Shown one piece after another: positions 1 through 7,138 of a DNA stretch of 11,737 bases (position 1 is the stretch's first letter; every line of letters starts with the position of its first letter). Under the pieces are notes generated by a model that was not told the DNA's origin, did not search any database, and saw only the letters and a program-made list of their open reading frames with translations. Position numbers and translations under genes: made by a program. This stretch comes from Actinomycetes bacterium (lineage in GTDB: Bacteria > Actinomycetota > Actinomycetes > Mycobacteriales > Mycobacteriaceae), in assembly GCA_023416315.1 (NCBI GenBank), contig JAEZIA010000425.1, forward strand, positions 1 to 11,737, in the 5' to 3' direction.

Positions 1-1223
1 AACCCGGCCAGTCCCCGGAGAACCCGTGGCCGGTCCGCGCGGTCGCGACACGGGTCGCCAAATGGATCGACCGGTTGGGCACCGTGTGGGTGGAGGGTCA
101 GATCGCGCAGCTGACCATGCGCCCGGGTTCGAACACCGCGTGGCTGGTGCTGCGCGACCCGGCCGCGGACATGTCGCTGTCCCTCACCTGTCCGCGAGAC
201 CTGGTGGCCAACGCGCCGGTGAAGCTGGCCGAGGGTGTCCAGGTCATCGTCCATGGCAAGCCGCAGTTCTACACCGGCCGCGGGACGTTCTCGCTGCGGG
301 TGACCGATATCCGTGCCGTCGGCATCGGTGAACTGCTGGCGCGTATCGAGCGGCTGCGCCGGTTGTTGGACGCCGAGGGGCTCTTCGACCCGCGACTCAA
401 ACGCCCGATCCCGTTCCTGCCCAACACCATCGGGCTGATCACCGGCCGGGCGTCGGCGGCCGAACATGATGTGATGGCCATTGCGTCGGCACGGTGGCCC
501 GCGGTGCGCTTCGAGGTCCGCAACACCGCCGTGCAGGGCCCCAACTGTGTGCCGCAGGTGGTGGCCGCTTTATCCGAGCTGGACGCCGATCCGCATGTCG
601 ACGTGATCATCCTGGCCCGCGGCGGCGGCAGCGTGGAGGACCTGTTGCCGTTCTCCGACGAGACGCTGTGCCGCGAGATCGCCGCGTGCACCACGCCGGT
701 GGTCAGCGCGGTCGGCCACGAGCCGGACAACCCGCTGTGCGATCTGGTCGCCGATCTGCGCGCGGCCACCCCCACCGACGCCGCCAAGAAGGTGGTGCCC
801 GATACCGCCGCCGAGCTGGCGCTGGTCGCCGAACTACGGCAGCGCAGCGCGCAGGCCCTGCGCAATTGGGTGGGGCGCGAAGAGCGCACCGTGAGTCAAT
901 TGCGCAGCCGTCCGGTGCTCGCGGATCCGCTGCGGGCGCTGACGCACCGCACCGACGAGATCGAGCGGGCCCTCGCCTGCATCCGCCGCGACGTCAACCG
1001 GCTGGTCGCGGCCGAATCCGACCGGATCGGCCACCTGGCCGCGCGGCTGTCCACGCTGGGCCCGGCCGCCACCCTGGCCCGCGGTTACGCCGTGGTGCAG
1101 GTGGCCGACGGCGACATCCTTCGCTCCAGCGCCGATGCGCCCGCCGGTACGCGGCTGCGGATCCGGGTTGGCGACGGCGCGATCGGGGCAACGAGTACTG
1201 GGCAGACGGACGGAGCCGCATGA
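1..1223 (+). CDS. xseA: Exodeoxyribonuclease VII large subunit (5' partial)
   Basis: This is the catalytic large subunit of exonuclease VII, which degrades single-stranded DNA in both directions in complex with several XseB subunits and acts in the cytoplasm in DNA repair. The frame is open to the left edge. The first complete codon is at base 3, and the start PENPWPVRAVATRVAKWIDR followed by LGTVWVEGQ is typical of the N-terminal OB-fold, so only a few residues are missing. The TTG at 75 is internal, not the start. Family motifs in order are the OB-fold with VWVEGQ, GLITGRASAAEHDV, LARGGGSVEDLLPFSDE, SAVGHEPDNPLCDLVADLRAATPTDAA, a long alpha-helical region, and a C-terminal GPAATLARGYAVV segment. 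About 406 residues are visible, close to the roughly 415 known for mycobacterial XseA. The stop overlaps the xseB start (ATGA), implying translational coupling. Confidence 0.96.
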   Translation, partial: PGQSPENPWPVRAVATRVAKWIDRLGTVWVEGQIAQLTMRPGSNTAWLVLRDPAADMSLSLTCPRDLVANAPVKLAEGVQVIVHGKPQFYTGRGTFSLRVTDIRAVGIGELLARIERLRRLLDAEGLFDPRLKRPIPFLPNTIGLITGRASAAEHDVMAIASARWPAVRFEVRNTAVQGPNCVPQVVAALSELDADPHVDVIILARGGGSVEDLLPFSDETLCREIAACTTPVVSAVGHEPDNPLCDLVADLRAATPTDAAKKVVPDTAAELALVAELRQRSAQALRNWVGREERTVSQLRSRPVLADPLRALTHRTDEIERALACIRRDVNRLVAAESDRIGHLAARLSTLGPAATLARGYAVVQVADGDILRSSADAPAGTRLRIRVGDGAIGATSTGQTDGAA

Positions 1224-1462
1224 GCGGGAGCAATGGAAAGCCAAGCGAAATGAAGCCCATTAGTCAGCTTGGCTACGAAGATTGCCGGGACCAACTGATC
1301 GAGGTGGTCCGGGTCCTCGAGCAGGGCGGGCTCGACCTTGATTCGTCGCTGAAACTGTGGGAGCGGGGCGAGGAACTGGCACGACGCTGCGAGGAACACT
1401 TAGCCGGGGCGCGCAAACGGATCGAAGATGCGCTGGCCTCCCGCGAGGACGACGAGGACTGA
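1220..1462 (+). CDS. xseB: Exodeoxyribonuclease VII small subunit
   Basis: This is the small subunit of exonuclease VII, 80 residues, which binds the long helical region of XseA as a helical hairpin. The ATG at 1220 overlaps the xseA stop by four bases (ATGA) and has a GGAG purine run about six bases upstream. A second ATG at 1250 (MKPISQLGYE) is possible but less favoured by the overlap. The core LGYEDCRDQLIEVVRVLEQG, LDLDSSLKLWERGEEL and CEEHLAGARKRIED match the XseB family pattern (sequential helices with the conserved SL..WERG..L stretch). The tail is acidic (EDDED). Family length is normal. A 64-base gap with a KstR operator separates it from the steroid dehydrogenase gene, so the latter probably has its own promoter. 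Confidence 0.95.
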   Translation: MSGSNGKPSEMKPISQLGYEDCRDQLIEVVRVLEQGGLDLDSSLKLWERGEELARRCEEHLAGARKRIEDALASREDDED

Positions 1463-1497
1463 TCCGTCCGGTTCGCCTACCAGCAACACTAGAAAAC

Positions 1498-1511
1498 TGG
1501 AACGTGTTTCA
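1498..1511. promoter_or_regulatory. KstR operator upstream of the 3beta-HSD gene
   Basis: TGGAACGTGTTTCA matches the known mycobacterial KstR consensus TNNAACNNGTTNNA at every fixed position. It sits in a longer 20-base imperfect palindrome (1495-1514) with one mismatch between nine-base arms. It lies immediately upstream of the candidate -10 element, where a TetR-type repressor would block RNA polymerase. The M. tuberculosis homologue of the downstream gene is known to belong to the KstR cholesterol regulon, which supports the call. Confidence 0.85.
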
Positions 1512-1513
1512 GT

Positions 1514-1519
1514 TATTCT
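1514..1519 (+). promoter_or_regulatory. Candidate leaderless -10 element (3beta-HSD)
   Basis: TATTCT fits the mycobacterial TANNNT -10 pattern and is followed by seven bases and then the ATG at 1527, so transcription would begin at or next to the start codon. There is no Shine-Dalgarno sequence before this ATG. No clear -35 hexamer is visible. The KstR box lies directly upstream. Confidence 0.55.
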
Positions 1520-1526
1520 CCCCGCC

Positions 1527-2588
1527 ATGAGTGATGCCACGCTGACAACCGAGCTGGGCCGCGTCCTGGTGACCGGCGGCGCCGGGTTCGTCGGCGCCAA
1601 CCTGGTGACCGAGCTGCTTGAGCGCGGACACTTCGTCCGCGCCTTTGACCGGGCGGCCTCTGCCCTGCCGCCGCATGAGCGCCTCGAGATCATTCAGGGC
1701 GACATCTGCGACACCGCCACCGTGGCCGCCGCCGTCGACGGAATCGACACGATCTTCCACACCGCGGCGATCATCGACCTGATGGGCGGCGCGTCGGTCA
1801 CCGACGAGTACCGCAAGCGCAGCTTCGACGTCAATGTCGGAGGCACCAAGAACCTGGTGCACGCCGCGCAGGCCGCGGGCGTCAAGCGATTCGTCTACAC
1901 CGCGTCCAACAGCGTGGTCATGGGCGGCCAGCGCATCGTCAACGGCGACGAATCCATGCCCTACACAGCACGTTTCAACGACCTGTACACCGAGACCAAG
2001 GTGGTCGCCGAGAAGTTCGTGCTCAGCCAGAACGGCGTGGACGGCGTGCTCACCTGCTCGATCCGGCCCAGCGGCATCTGGGGCCGGGGTGATCAGACCA
2101 TGTTCCGCAAGCTGTTCGAGCGCGTGATCGCCGGGCACGTCAAGGTTTTGGTCGGCAACAAGGACGCGAAGCTGGATAACTCCTACGTGCACAACCTGGT
2201 GCACGGGTTCATCCTGGCCGCCCAGCATCTGGTGCCGGGCGGCACCGCACCCGGCCAGGCGTACTTCATCAACGACGGCGAACCGATCAACATGTTCGAC
2301 TTCTCCCGGCCGGTGGTCGAGGCCTGCGGTGAGAAGTGGCCGACAGTCTGGATTCCCGGTGGGCTCGTGCACGCGCTGCTCACCGGCTGGCAGTGGCTGC
2401 ACTTTAAGTTCAAGCTGCCCGCGCCGCCCCTGGAACCGCTTGCGGTGGAACGCGTTTCCATCGACAACTACTTCTCCATCGATAAGGCGCGCCGCGACCT
2501 CGGCTATCAACCGCTGTACACCACCGGCGAGGCACTCAAGCACTGCCTGCCGTACTACACCGAGCTGTACGCCGAGATGAAGGGCTAA
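1527..2588 (+). CDS. hsd: 3beta-hydroxysteroid dehydrogenase / cholesterol dehydrogenase
   Basis: This is an NAD-dependent extended-SDR enzyme of 353 residues that oxidises the 3beta-hydroxyl of cholesterol and isomerises the double bond, giving cholest-4-en-3-one, an early step of steroid catabolism. The Rossmann motif TGGAGFVG is at residues 16-23 and the acidic NAD-specificity residue is D41. Serines lie in TASNSV (125-130), the catalytic YxxxK is Y154-K158, and RPSGIWG is at 180-186. The hydrophobic segment LVHALLTGWQWLHF (280-293) is usual in this family and may aid membrane contact. The ATG at 1527 is chosen because the sequence before it carries the operator and -10 element. The position after xseB is conserved with M. 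tuberculosis Rv1106c. Control by KstR, relieved by cholesterol-derived CoA thioesters, is inferred from the box at 1498-1511. The stop overlaps the convergent lipoprotein gene. Confidence 0.92.
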   Translation: MSDATLTTELGRVLVTGGAGFVGANLVTELLERGHFVRAFDRAASALPPHERLEIIQGDICDTATVAAAVDGIDTIFHTAAIIDLMGGASVTDEYRKRSFDVNVGGTKNLVHAAQAAGVKRFVYTASNSVVMGGQRIVNGDESMPYTARFNDLYTETKVVAEKFVLSQNGVDGVLTCSIRPSGIWGRGDQTMFRKLFERVIAGHVKVLVGNKDAKLDNSYVHNLVHGFILAAQHLVPGGTAPGQAYFINDGEPINMFDFSRPVVEACGEKWPTVWIPGGLVHALLTGWQWLHFKFKLPAPPLEPLAVERVSIDNYFSIDKARRDLGYQPLYTTGEALKHCLPYYTELYAEMKG

Positions 2589-2992
2589 CGCATCGCGTCC
2601 TTGACGACTCGGCCGTAGGCCGCCTTCTGTTCGGCGGTCAGCGTCGGGGCGAACACCACGACGACGTCCTCGACCTGCAGCATGTCGGGCACCGCCGCGG
2701 CGTAGAGCTCCGCGCGTCCGGTGCTCGGGAACTTCAGGATCGACACCGTGTCGGTCTCGGCGGCCTCTAGGCAGCCGGCCGTCGGGCACGCCGTCGACGT
2801 GGTGTCGCGGGCGTTGAGCGCGGGCAGCCTGGCCTCGGCGATGGCGTCCATCAACTCGGCGACGGACACGTTGTTGAGCAGTCCCGCCGCTGCCGGCGTG
2901 GTCGGCGCCGGATGCGTATGCCGCGCTCCGCAGCCGGGGAGAGCTGCGGCCAGTACAACCGCCGCGACGAGCGCTGCGCATCTCGCGGGCAT
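2585..2992 (-). CDS. Small secreted lipoprotein, function unknown
   Basis: The protein has 135 residues. Its N-terminus is a signal peptide with hydrophobic core CAALVAAVVLAAALPG and a lipobox LPGC ending at C21, so it should be lipidated and anchored outside the cytoplasmic membrane. After a Pro/Ala/Thr-rich linker (about 25-37), a compact domain contains VSVAELMDAIAEARLP and two closely spaced cysteines, C69 and C74, that could form a disulphide. It continues with DTVSILKFPSTGRAELYAA, a hydrophobic strand VEDVVVVFAP (108-116), and a helical end. This resembles small actinobacterial lipoproteins of unknown function; no enzyme motif is visible. A TACGCT hexamer six bases before the ATG suggests a leaderless transcript. 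The gene converges on the steroid dehydrogenase gene, sharing the four bases CTAA. Confidence 0.85.
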   Translation of the reverse strand: MPARCAALVAAVVLAAALPGCGARHTHPAPTTPAAAGLLNNVSVAELMDAIAEARLPALNARDTTSTACPTAGCLEAAETDTVSILKFPSTGRAELYAAAVPDMLQVEDVVVVFAPTLTAEQKAAYGRVVKDAMR

Positions 2993-2998
2993 GGTTTG

Positions 2999-3004
2999 AG
3001 CGTA
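2999..3004 (-). promoter_or_regulatory. Candidate leaderless -10 element (lipoprotein gene)
   Basis: On the minus strand TACGCT (TANNNT) is followed by six bases and then the ATG whose first base is 2992. No Shine-Dalgarno sequence is present. The -35 region shows no recognisable hexamer. Confidence 0.45.
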
Positions 3005-3138
3005 CTCACCACAATGCGCGCGGCACGACGGCGAATCAGTCTGCGCTGCAGGCGCAGTCTCTCAACGCCCGGCCCTGCGATGCGTGGTGCCCCCGCGCGG
3101 CGGATAACCCCCGCACCGGCATAGTGGAAATGCTTCAC

Positions 3139-3152
3139 TAGAGCGCGTTCTA
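3139..3152. promoter_or_regulatory. KstR-like operator upstream of epimerase-SDR-AI-2E operon
   Basis: TAGAGCGCGTTCTA is a 14-base palindrome with one mismatched pair. It fits the KstR consensus TNNAACNNGTTNNA except for G in place of the second A of the left half-site (AGC for AAC). It ends 17 bases before the ATG at 3170, in a 177-base divergent gap, a usual place for a repressor site. The second box in the window, at 1498-1511, is a perfect match. Confidence 0.65.
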
Positions 3153-3169
3153 CACACGAAGGGGGCTGG

Positions 3170-4237
3170 ATGTCCGACGCTGTGCTGGTGACCGGCGCGT
3201 TCGGGTTGGTGGGCAGTGCGACGGTCAGGCAACTGGCCGCCATCGGCCGCCACGTCGTCGCGACCGACCTGGAAACCCCGGCAACGCAGAAGGCCGCCGC
3301 CGAGCTGCCAGCGGGTGTGCAGGTGCGTTGGGCGGACCTGACCGACCCCGCCGCGGTCGAGGCGCTGCTGACCGAGGTCTCCCCCGGGACGGTCGTCCAC
3401 CTGGCCGCGGTGATCCCGCCGCTGTGCTACGCCAAACCCCAGCTGGCGTACAACGTCAACGTTGGCGCGACCGCGAACATCGTGAAAGCCGCTGAGAATC
3501 AGGCGAATCCACCGCGGCTGGTGCAGGCCTCCAGCATCGCGGTGTACGGCCCGCGCAATCCGTACCGGATCACCGACGTGCTCACCGCCCAGACTCCGGT
3601 GAACCCGTACGACAACTACGGCAAGCACAAGGTCGAGGCTGAGTCGATCGTGCGGGCCTCGACGTTGGACTGGGTCATACTGCGCCTCGGTGGGGTGCTC
3701 ACCACCGAACCCAACCTCGGCATGGACCCCAACCTGATCTTCTTCGAGGGGGTGCTGCCCGTCGACGGTCGGCTCCAGACCGTCGACGTCCGCGATGTCG
3801 CGTCCGCCTTCGCCGCCGCGACCACCGCCGACGTGCTGGGCCAGACCTTGCTGATCGGCGGTGACGACAGTCATCGGCAGCGCCAGGGCGATATCGGACA
3901 GTCCACCACCGCGGCGATGGGTCTGGTGGGTGCGCTGCCCGCCGGACGCAGAGGCGATCCCAACGACGACAACGGCTGGTTCGCCACCGACTGGATGGAC
4001 ACCGCCACCGCGCAGCAGGTGCTCTCCTATCAGCACTATTCCTGGCCCGACATGCTGGCCCAGACCGCCGAGAAGGTCGGCTGGAAGCGCTACCTGTTCC
4101 GGGCTGCCGCGCCGCTGGCCCGTCAGTACCTCAAACGCCAATCCCCCTATTACGGGCAGCCGCCGGGGTACGGCAATCCATGGGAGGCCGTCCGGCGCAA
4201 GTGGGGCGCCCCGGAGAACGACGGGAAGGTGTCATGA
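3170..4237 (+). CDS. NAD-dependent epimerase/dehydratase family protein
   Basis: This is an extended-SDR protein of 355 residues. The nucleotide-binding motif TGAFGLVG is at 8-15, and D33 at the end of strand beta2 favours NAD(H). LAAVIPP lies at 79-84, followed by NVNVGATANIVKAA, serines in ASSIAVYG (120-127) and the catalytic pair Y150-K154 (YGKHK). The RLGGVL segment corresponds to the substrate-domain entry. The C-terminus is long and unusual, with LARQYLKRQSPYYGQPPGYG and a basic stretch VRRKWGAPE. The ATG at 3170 is preceded by AAGGGGG four bases away. Substrate is unknown; proximity to cholesterol dehydrogenase and a KstR-like box suggest a steroid or related hydroxy compound (inference). 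The stop overlaps the next start by ATGA. An NDP-sugar epimerase role is an alternative but no sugar-biosynthesis neighbours are seen. Confidence 0.85.
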   Translation: MSDAVLVTGAFGLVGSATVRQLAAIGRHVVATDLETPATQKAAAELPAGVQVRWADLTDPAAVEALLTEVSPGTVVHLAAVIPPLCYAKPQLAYNVNVGATANIVKAAENQANPPRLVQASSIAVYGPRNPYRITDVLTAQTPVNPYDNYGKHKVEAESIVRASTLDWVILRLGGVLTTEPNLGMDPNLIFFEGVLPVDGRLQTVDVRDVASAFAAATTADVLGQTLLIGGDDSHRQRQGDIGQSTTAAMGLVGALPAGRRGDPNDDNGWFATDWMDTATAQQVLSYQHYSWPDMLAQTAEKVGWKRYLFRAAAPLARQYLKRQSPYYGQPPGYGNPWEAVRRKWGAPENDGKVS

Positions 4238-5007
4238 CCGATCAGGTAGCGGTGATCGTCGGGGGCGCCTCCGGCATCGGCTGGGCGACGGCGCAGACGC
4301 TGGCGGACCAAGGCGCGCGCGTGACGATCGCCGACCGCAACACCGAACTGGCCGCCGAACGCGCCGACGAGCTGGGTGACCCGCACACTTGGGCATCCGT
4401 GGAAGTCACCGACGAGGCTACGGTGGCAACGCTTTTCGACGAAGTGGTGGCGCGTGAAGGTGCGCTGCACGTCGTGGTGAACTGCGCCGGGTTCAGCGGG
4501 TTCGGGGTCATCACCGAACTCGACGCCGACCAGTTCCGCGCGGTGATCGACGTCTGCCTCAACGGCGCGTTCCTGGTGATCAAACACGCCGGCCGTCATC
4601 TGCGCGAGGGCGGCGCACTGGTGTCGCTGACTTCGCTGAACGCCCGCCAACCGGCGATCGGGATGAGTGCCTACTGCGCGGCCAAAGCCGGCTTGTCGAT
4701 GCTTACCCAGGTGGCGGCACTGGAGTTGGGTCCACGCGGCATCCGCGTCAACGCGGTAGCCCCGGGTTTCGTACACACGCCGCTGACCGAAGGCGCGGCG
4801 ATGGTGCCCGGAGTCGTCGACGAGTACGTCGAGAACACCGCGCTGGGTAGGGCGGGGACACCGCAGGACATCGCCGACGCGGTCGCCTTCCTGTGTTCAC
4901 CGCAGTCCTCCTGGCTGACCGGCGAGATCCTCGACCTCAACGGGGGCGCCCACCTCAAGCGCTACCCCAACATCGCCGAACACCTGTCCCGGCTGATGAA
5001 TCAGTAG
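4234..5007 (+). CDS. Classical SDR family oxidoreductase
   Basis: This is a classical short-chain dehydrogenase/reductase of 257 residues, a usual length for the family. The cofactor motif GGASGIG is at 10-16 and D34 at the end of beta2 points to NAD(H). The NCAG motif is at 83-86. The catalytic tetrad N110, S134, Y147 and K151 (YCAAK) is complete, PGFVHT follows at 178-183, and the C-terminal motif is WLTGEILDLNGG (227-238). It probably oxidises or reduces a secondary alcohol/ketone; the substrate cannot be read from the sequence. The start ATG at 4234 overlaps the stop of the epimerase-like gene (ATGA), with a GGGAAGG purine run upstream, which sets aside an in-frame upstream ATG at 4180. 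It is followed after four bases by the AI-2E membrane protein gene, so the three genes form one operon. Confidence 0.92.
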   Translation: MTDQVAVIVGGASGIGWATAQTLADQGARVTIADRNTELAAERADELGDPHTWASVEVTDEATVATLFDEVVAREGALHVVVNCAGFSGFGVITELDADQFRAVIDVCLNGAFLVIKHAGRHLREGGALVSLTSLNARQPAIGMSAYCAAKAGLSMLTQVAALELGPRGIRVNAVAPGFVHTPLTEGAAMVPGVVDEYVENTALGRAGTPQDIADAVAFLCSPQSSWLTGEILDLNGGAHLKRYPNIAEHLSRLMNQ

Positions 5008-5011
5008 ATCG

Positions 5012-6181
5012 GTGAATACCGACTTCACCGTCACCCAGAAGCGCGCGCTGGCGATCGTCACGCTGGTCGCCGTTCTGTTAGGTGCCTACTTCCTGCGGCA
5101 CTATTTCATTCTGATCGTCATTGCGGCGATCGTCGCCTACCTGTTCACCCCGCTGTACAACCGCTGCCGTGGCCGGTTCGGCTCCGGGCTGTCGGCGACA
5201 CTCACGGTGCTGGCCGCGCTGGCCACCGTCATCATCCCGGTCGGCGCGCTGGTAACGCTTGCGGTGCTGCAGATTTCACACATGGTGGTGCACGTCGCGG
5301 ACTGGGTGCAGACTGCCGACATGTCCAGCGTCGGCGACCAGGCGCTGGGGTATGTGAACCGCCTGCTGGCCCGGCTGCCGTTCGGCCACTTCTCGGTCAC
5401 CAGCGAGTCGCTGCGCGACAACCTGGTGAGCGTCTCGCAGGGCGTAGGACGGTGGCTGCTGCACACGCTGCAAGGCGCCGCCGGTGGCGTGATCGGGGTC
5501 GTCACGTCGGCGATCATCTTCCTCTACGTGCTGGTTTCGCTGCTGACCAATCAGCAGCAGCTGCTGACGCTGATCCGCCGGCTCAACCCGCTCGGCGAGG
5601 AGGTCACCGACCTGTATCTGGCCAAGATGGGCGCGATGGTGAAGGGAACGGTCAAGGGCCAGTTCATTATTGCGCTTGTCCAAGGCCTGATGGGTGCGGC
5701 GTCGATCTACATCGGCGGCTTCCACAACGGGTTCTTCATCTTCGCGATCTTCCTGACCGCACTATCGGTGATCCCACTGGGCAGCGGCATCGTCACGATC
5801 CCGTTCGGCATCGGGATGATGTTCTTCGGCAACATCGGTGGCGGGCTGTTCGTGGTGCTGTTCCACATCATCGGTGTCACGAACATCGACAACTTCCTGC
5901 GACCGATCCTGGTGCCGCGCGAGGCCCGACTGGATCCGGCGCTGATGCTGCTGGCGGTGTTCTCCGGGATCGCGATGTTCGGCTTCTGGGGCATCGTGCT
6001 GGGACCGGTGCTGATGATCATCATCGTCACGACGATCTCGGTGTATCTGGCCGTGTACAAGGGCGTGGAGATGACCTCACCCGAGCCGCCCGAGAAACGC
6101 CGTCGCTTGATGCGGCGGCGCACCAAGGAGGAAGCGCGCACCACCGCGGCCGCCGCGGACGGCGAACCGGCAGAGGACTAA
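5012..6181 (+). CDS. AI-2E family transporter (UPF0118) membrane protein
   Basis: This is an integral membrane protein of 389 residues with the hydrophobic pattern of the AI-2E/PerM family. Segments lie at about 11-28, 31-48 and 61-89. An extracytoplasmic or amphipathic domain spans 90-155, and further segments lie at about 157-179, 214-235, 239-260, 262-289 and 308-346. The family motif DNFLRP is at 293-298, preceded by the VIPLGSG loop (253-259). The C-terminal tail is strongly basic (KRRRLMRRR, 362-370) and then acidic, and is probably cytoplasmic. Members export small molecules or ions; the substrate here is unknown and the family name should not be taken literally. M. tuberculosis has a related gene (Rv1101c) in the same neighbourhood. 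The GTG start lies four bases after the SDR stop, with no better start nearby. The stop overlaps the convergent DUF4436-like gene. Confidence 0.9.
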   Translation: MNTDFTVTQKRALAIVTLVAVLLGAYFLRHYFILIVIAAIVAYLFTPLYNRCRGRFGSGLSATLTVLAALATVIIPVGALVTLAVLQISHMVVHVADWVQTADMSSVGDQALGYVNRLLARLPFGHFSVTSESLRDNLVSVSQGVGRWLLHTLQGAAGGVIGVVTSAIIFLYVLVSLLTNQQQLLTLIRRLNPLGEEVTDLYLAKMGAMVKGTVKGQFIIALVQGLMGAASIYIGGFHNGFFIFAIFLTALSVIPLGSGIVTIPFGIGMMFFGNIGGGLFVVLFHIIGVTNIDNFLRPILVPREARLDPALMLLAVFSGIAMFGFWGIVLGPVLMIIIVTTISVYLAVYKGVEMTSPEPPEKRRRLMRRRTKEEARTTAAAADGEPAED

Positions 6182-7089
6182 TCGACCTGCTTGTACCAGG
6201 AGATGACGACCATCACCATGGCGGCGACCAGGGCGACGATCACCCACAACACCAAGGCGACGTCGATCCAGGCGCCCGGCGGCGGTGCGCCGGGCAGGAT
6301 ATTGCGCAGCGGCACGATCGCGAACAGCATTGCGGCGTACCACGTTGCGAACGGCATCTGGAACTGCTTGCGCCGGGTGATCACCAGCACCGAGGTGAAG
6401 ATCGCGATGCTGGGCAGGGTCAGGAGCACGACCACGATGCCGAGGTCGAACGCCAGTGGCCCGAGGGCGCGACTGAACGTGACCTGGATGGCGTCACTAT
6501 CACCCTTGGCCGCCGGAGCCGGCGCCACTTCCTCGCTCGACAGATCCCAACCCTGCAGGGCGCCGGCGATCTCGACCCTGGCCGGGACGATCTGGCGTTC
6601 GTCACCCTCACCGATCAGGAGGTCGGCGCTGATTCCGTCCGTCCGATATCGGTCGAAGGGCCAGGTGTTCACATCACCGTTGACGTCGATGGTCGTCGTC
6701 ACCTCGGCCGGTGCGGCGCCTGCCGGAAACTTCAGATCGCCCAGCGAATTCCACGGATGCAGCCGGACCGAGATGTCCTCCTTGAGGACGTCTAGCTTCT
6801 CGTCGACCAGTGAATCAGCCGGGATGACAAGCACTTTCGCGTCGGCTTTATAGTCGACGGTGCGTAGCGCCTGCAGCGTGATCAGGACGACGGTCTCCGA
6901 TCCGTTGCCCTCGCTGGTAGCTTCCAACTCCTTGGCGGAGCCCGAGAGCCACCAGTAACCGAACAGCGTCGCGAGGTAGGCGAGAATCACAATCAGCACG
7001 GTGACGATTGCGGCCGTCTTGCCCCGCGGCGCGGGTGCGACGGCGGCGGGAACCGGGGCTTCCGGTTCGGCGGGCGTCGTGGTGGTCAC
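6178..7089 (-). CDS. DUF4436-like membrane protein
   Basis: This is a membrane protein of 303 residues. A short Pro/Ala/Thr-rich cytoplasmic tail precedes a transmembrane helix at about 24-48. An extracytoplasmic domain of about 160 residues follows, with VDYKADAKVLVIP, VRLHPWNSLGDLKFP and the motif NTWPFDRY (141-148). Three C-terminal transmembrane helices lie at about 213-236, 248-265 and 276-297. This layout and the WPFDRY motif resemble the DUF4436 family of actinobacterial proteins, whose function is not known to me. The GTG at 7089 is chosen because a TACGCT -10 hexamer lies seven bases upstream and upstream residues in the open frame look non-coding. It lies 49 bases downstream of the HNH gene in the same direction but probably has its own promoter. 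Confidence 0.8.
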   Translation of the reverse strand: MTTTTPAEPEAPVPAAVAPAPRGKTAAIVTVLIVILAYLATLFGYWWLSGSAKELEATSEGNGSETVVLITLQALRTVDYKADAKVLVIPADSLVDEKLDVLKEDISVRLHPWNSLGDLKFPAGAAPAEVTTTIDVNGDVNTWPFDRYRTDGISADLLIGEGDERQIVPARVEIAGALQGWDLSSEEVAPAPAAKGDSDAIQVTFSRALGPLAFDLGIVVVLLTLPSIAIFTSVLVITRRKQFQMPFATWYAAMLFAIVPLRNILPGAPPPGAWIDVALVLWVIVALVAAMVMVVISWYKQVD

Positions 7090-7096
7090 GTGGGAA

Positions 7097-7102
7097 AGCG
7101 TA
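7097..7102 (-). promoter_or_regulatory. Candidate leaderless -10 element (DUF4436-like gene)
   Basis: On the minus strand TACGCT is followed by seven bases (TTCCCAC) and the GTG start at 7089. The hexamer is identical to the one before the lipoprotein gene. No Shine-Dalgarno sequence is present. Confidence 0.5.
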
Positions 7103-7138
7103 TATTGACGCCCGCGTCTGCGCTGGTGTTTGCCCTGG

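Noticed and set aside
75..77. TTG as the start of xseA
   Set aside because: The frame is open to the left edge and encodes the conserved OB-fold N-terminus (WPVRAVATRVAKWIDR), so the true start lies just outside the window.
1509..2981. Long open frame on the minus strand opposite the 3beta-HSD gene
   Set aside because: The sense strand encodes a clear SDR with all motifs, and the antisense translation has no domain pattern. It arises from GC-rich third positions.
3062..4141. Long minus-strand open frame opposite the epimerase gene
   Set aside because: It is low complexity and rich in Gly, His and Arg with no motifs, while the opposite strand has an intact Rossmann fold and an ATGA-linked neighbour.
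5452..6795. Plus-strand open frame running across the AI-2E/DUF4436 junction
   Set aside because: It crosses two well-supported genes in a wrong frame, is rich in Arg, Asp and His, and has no motif.
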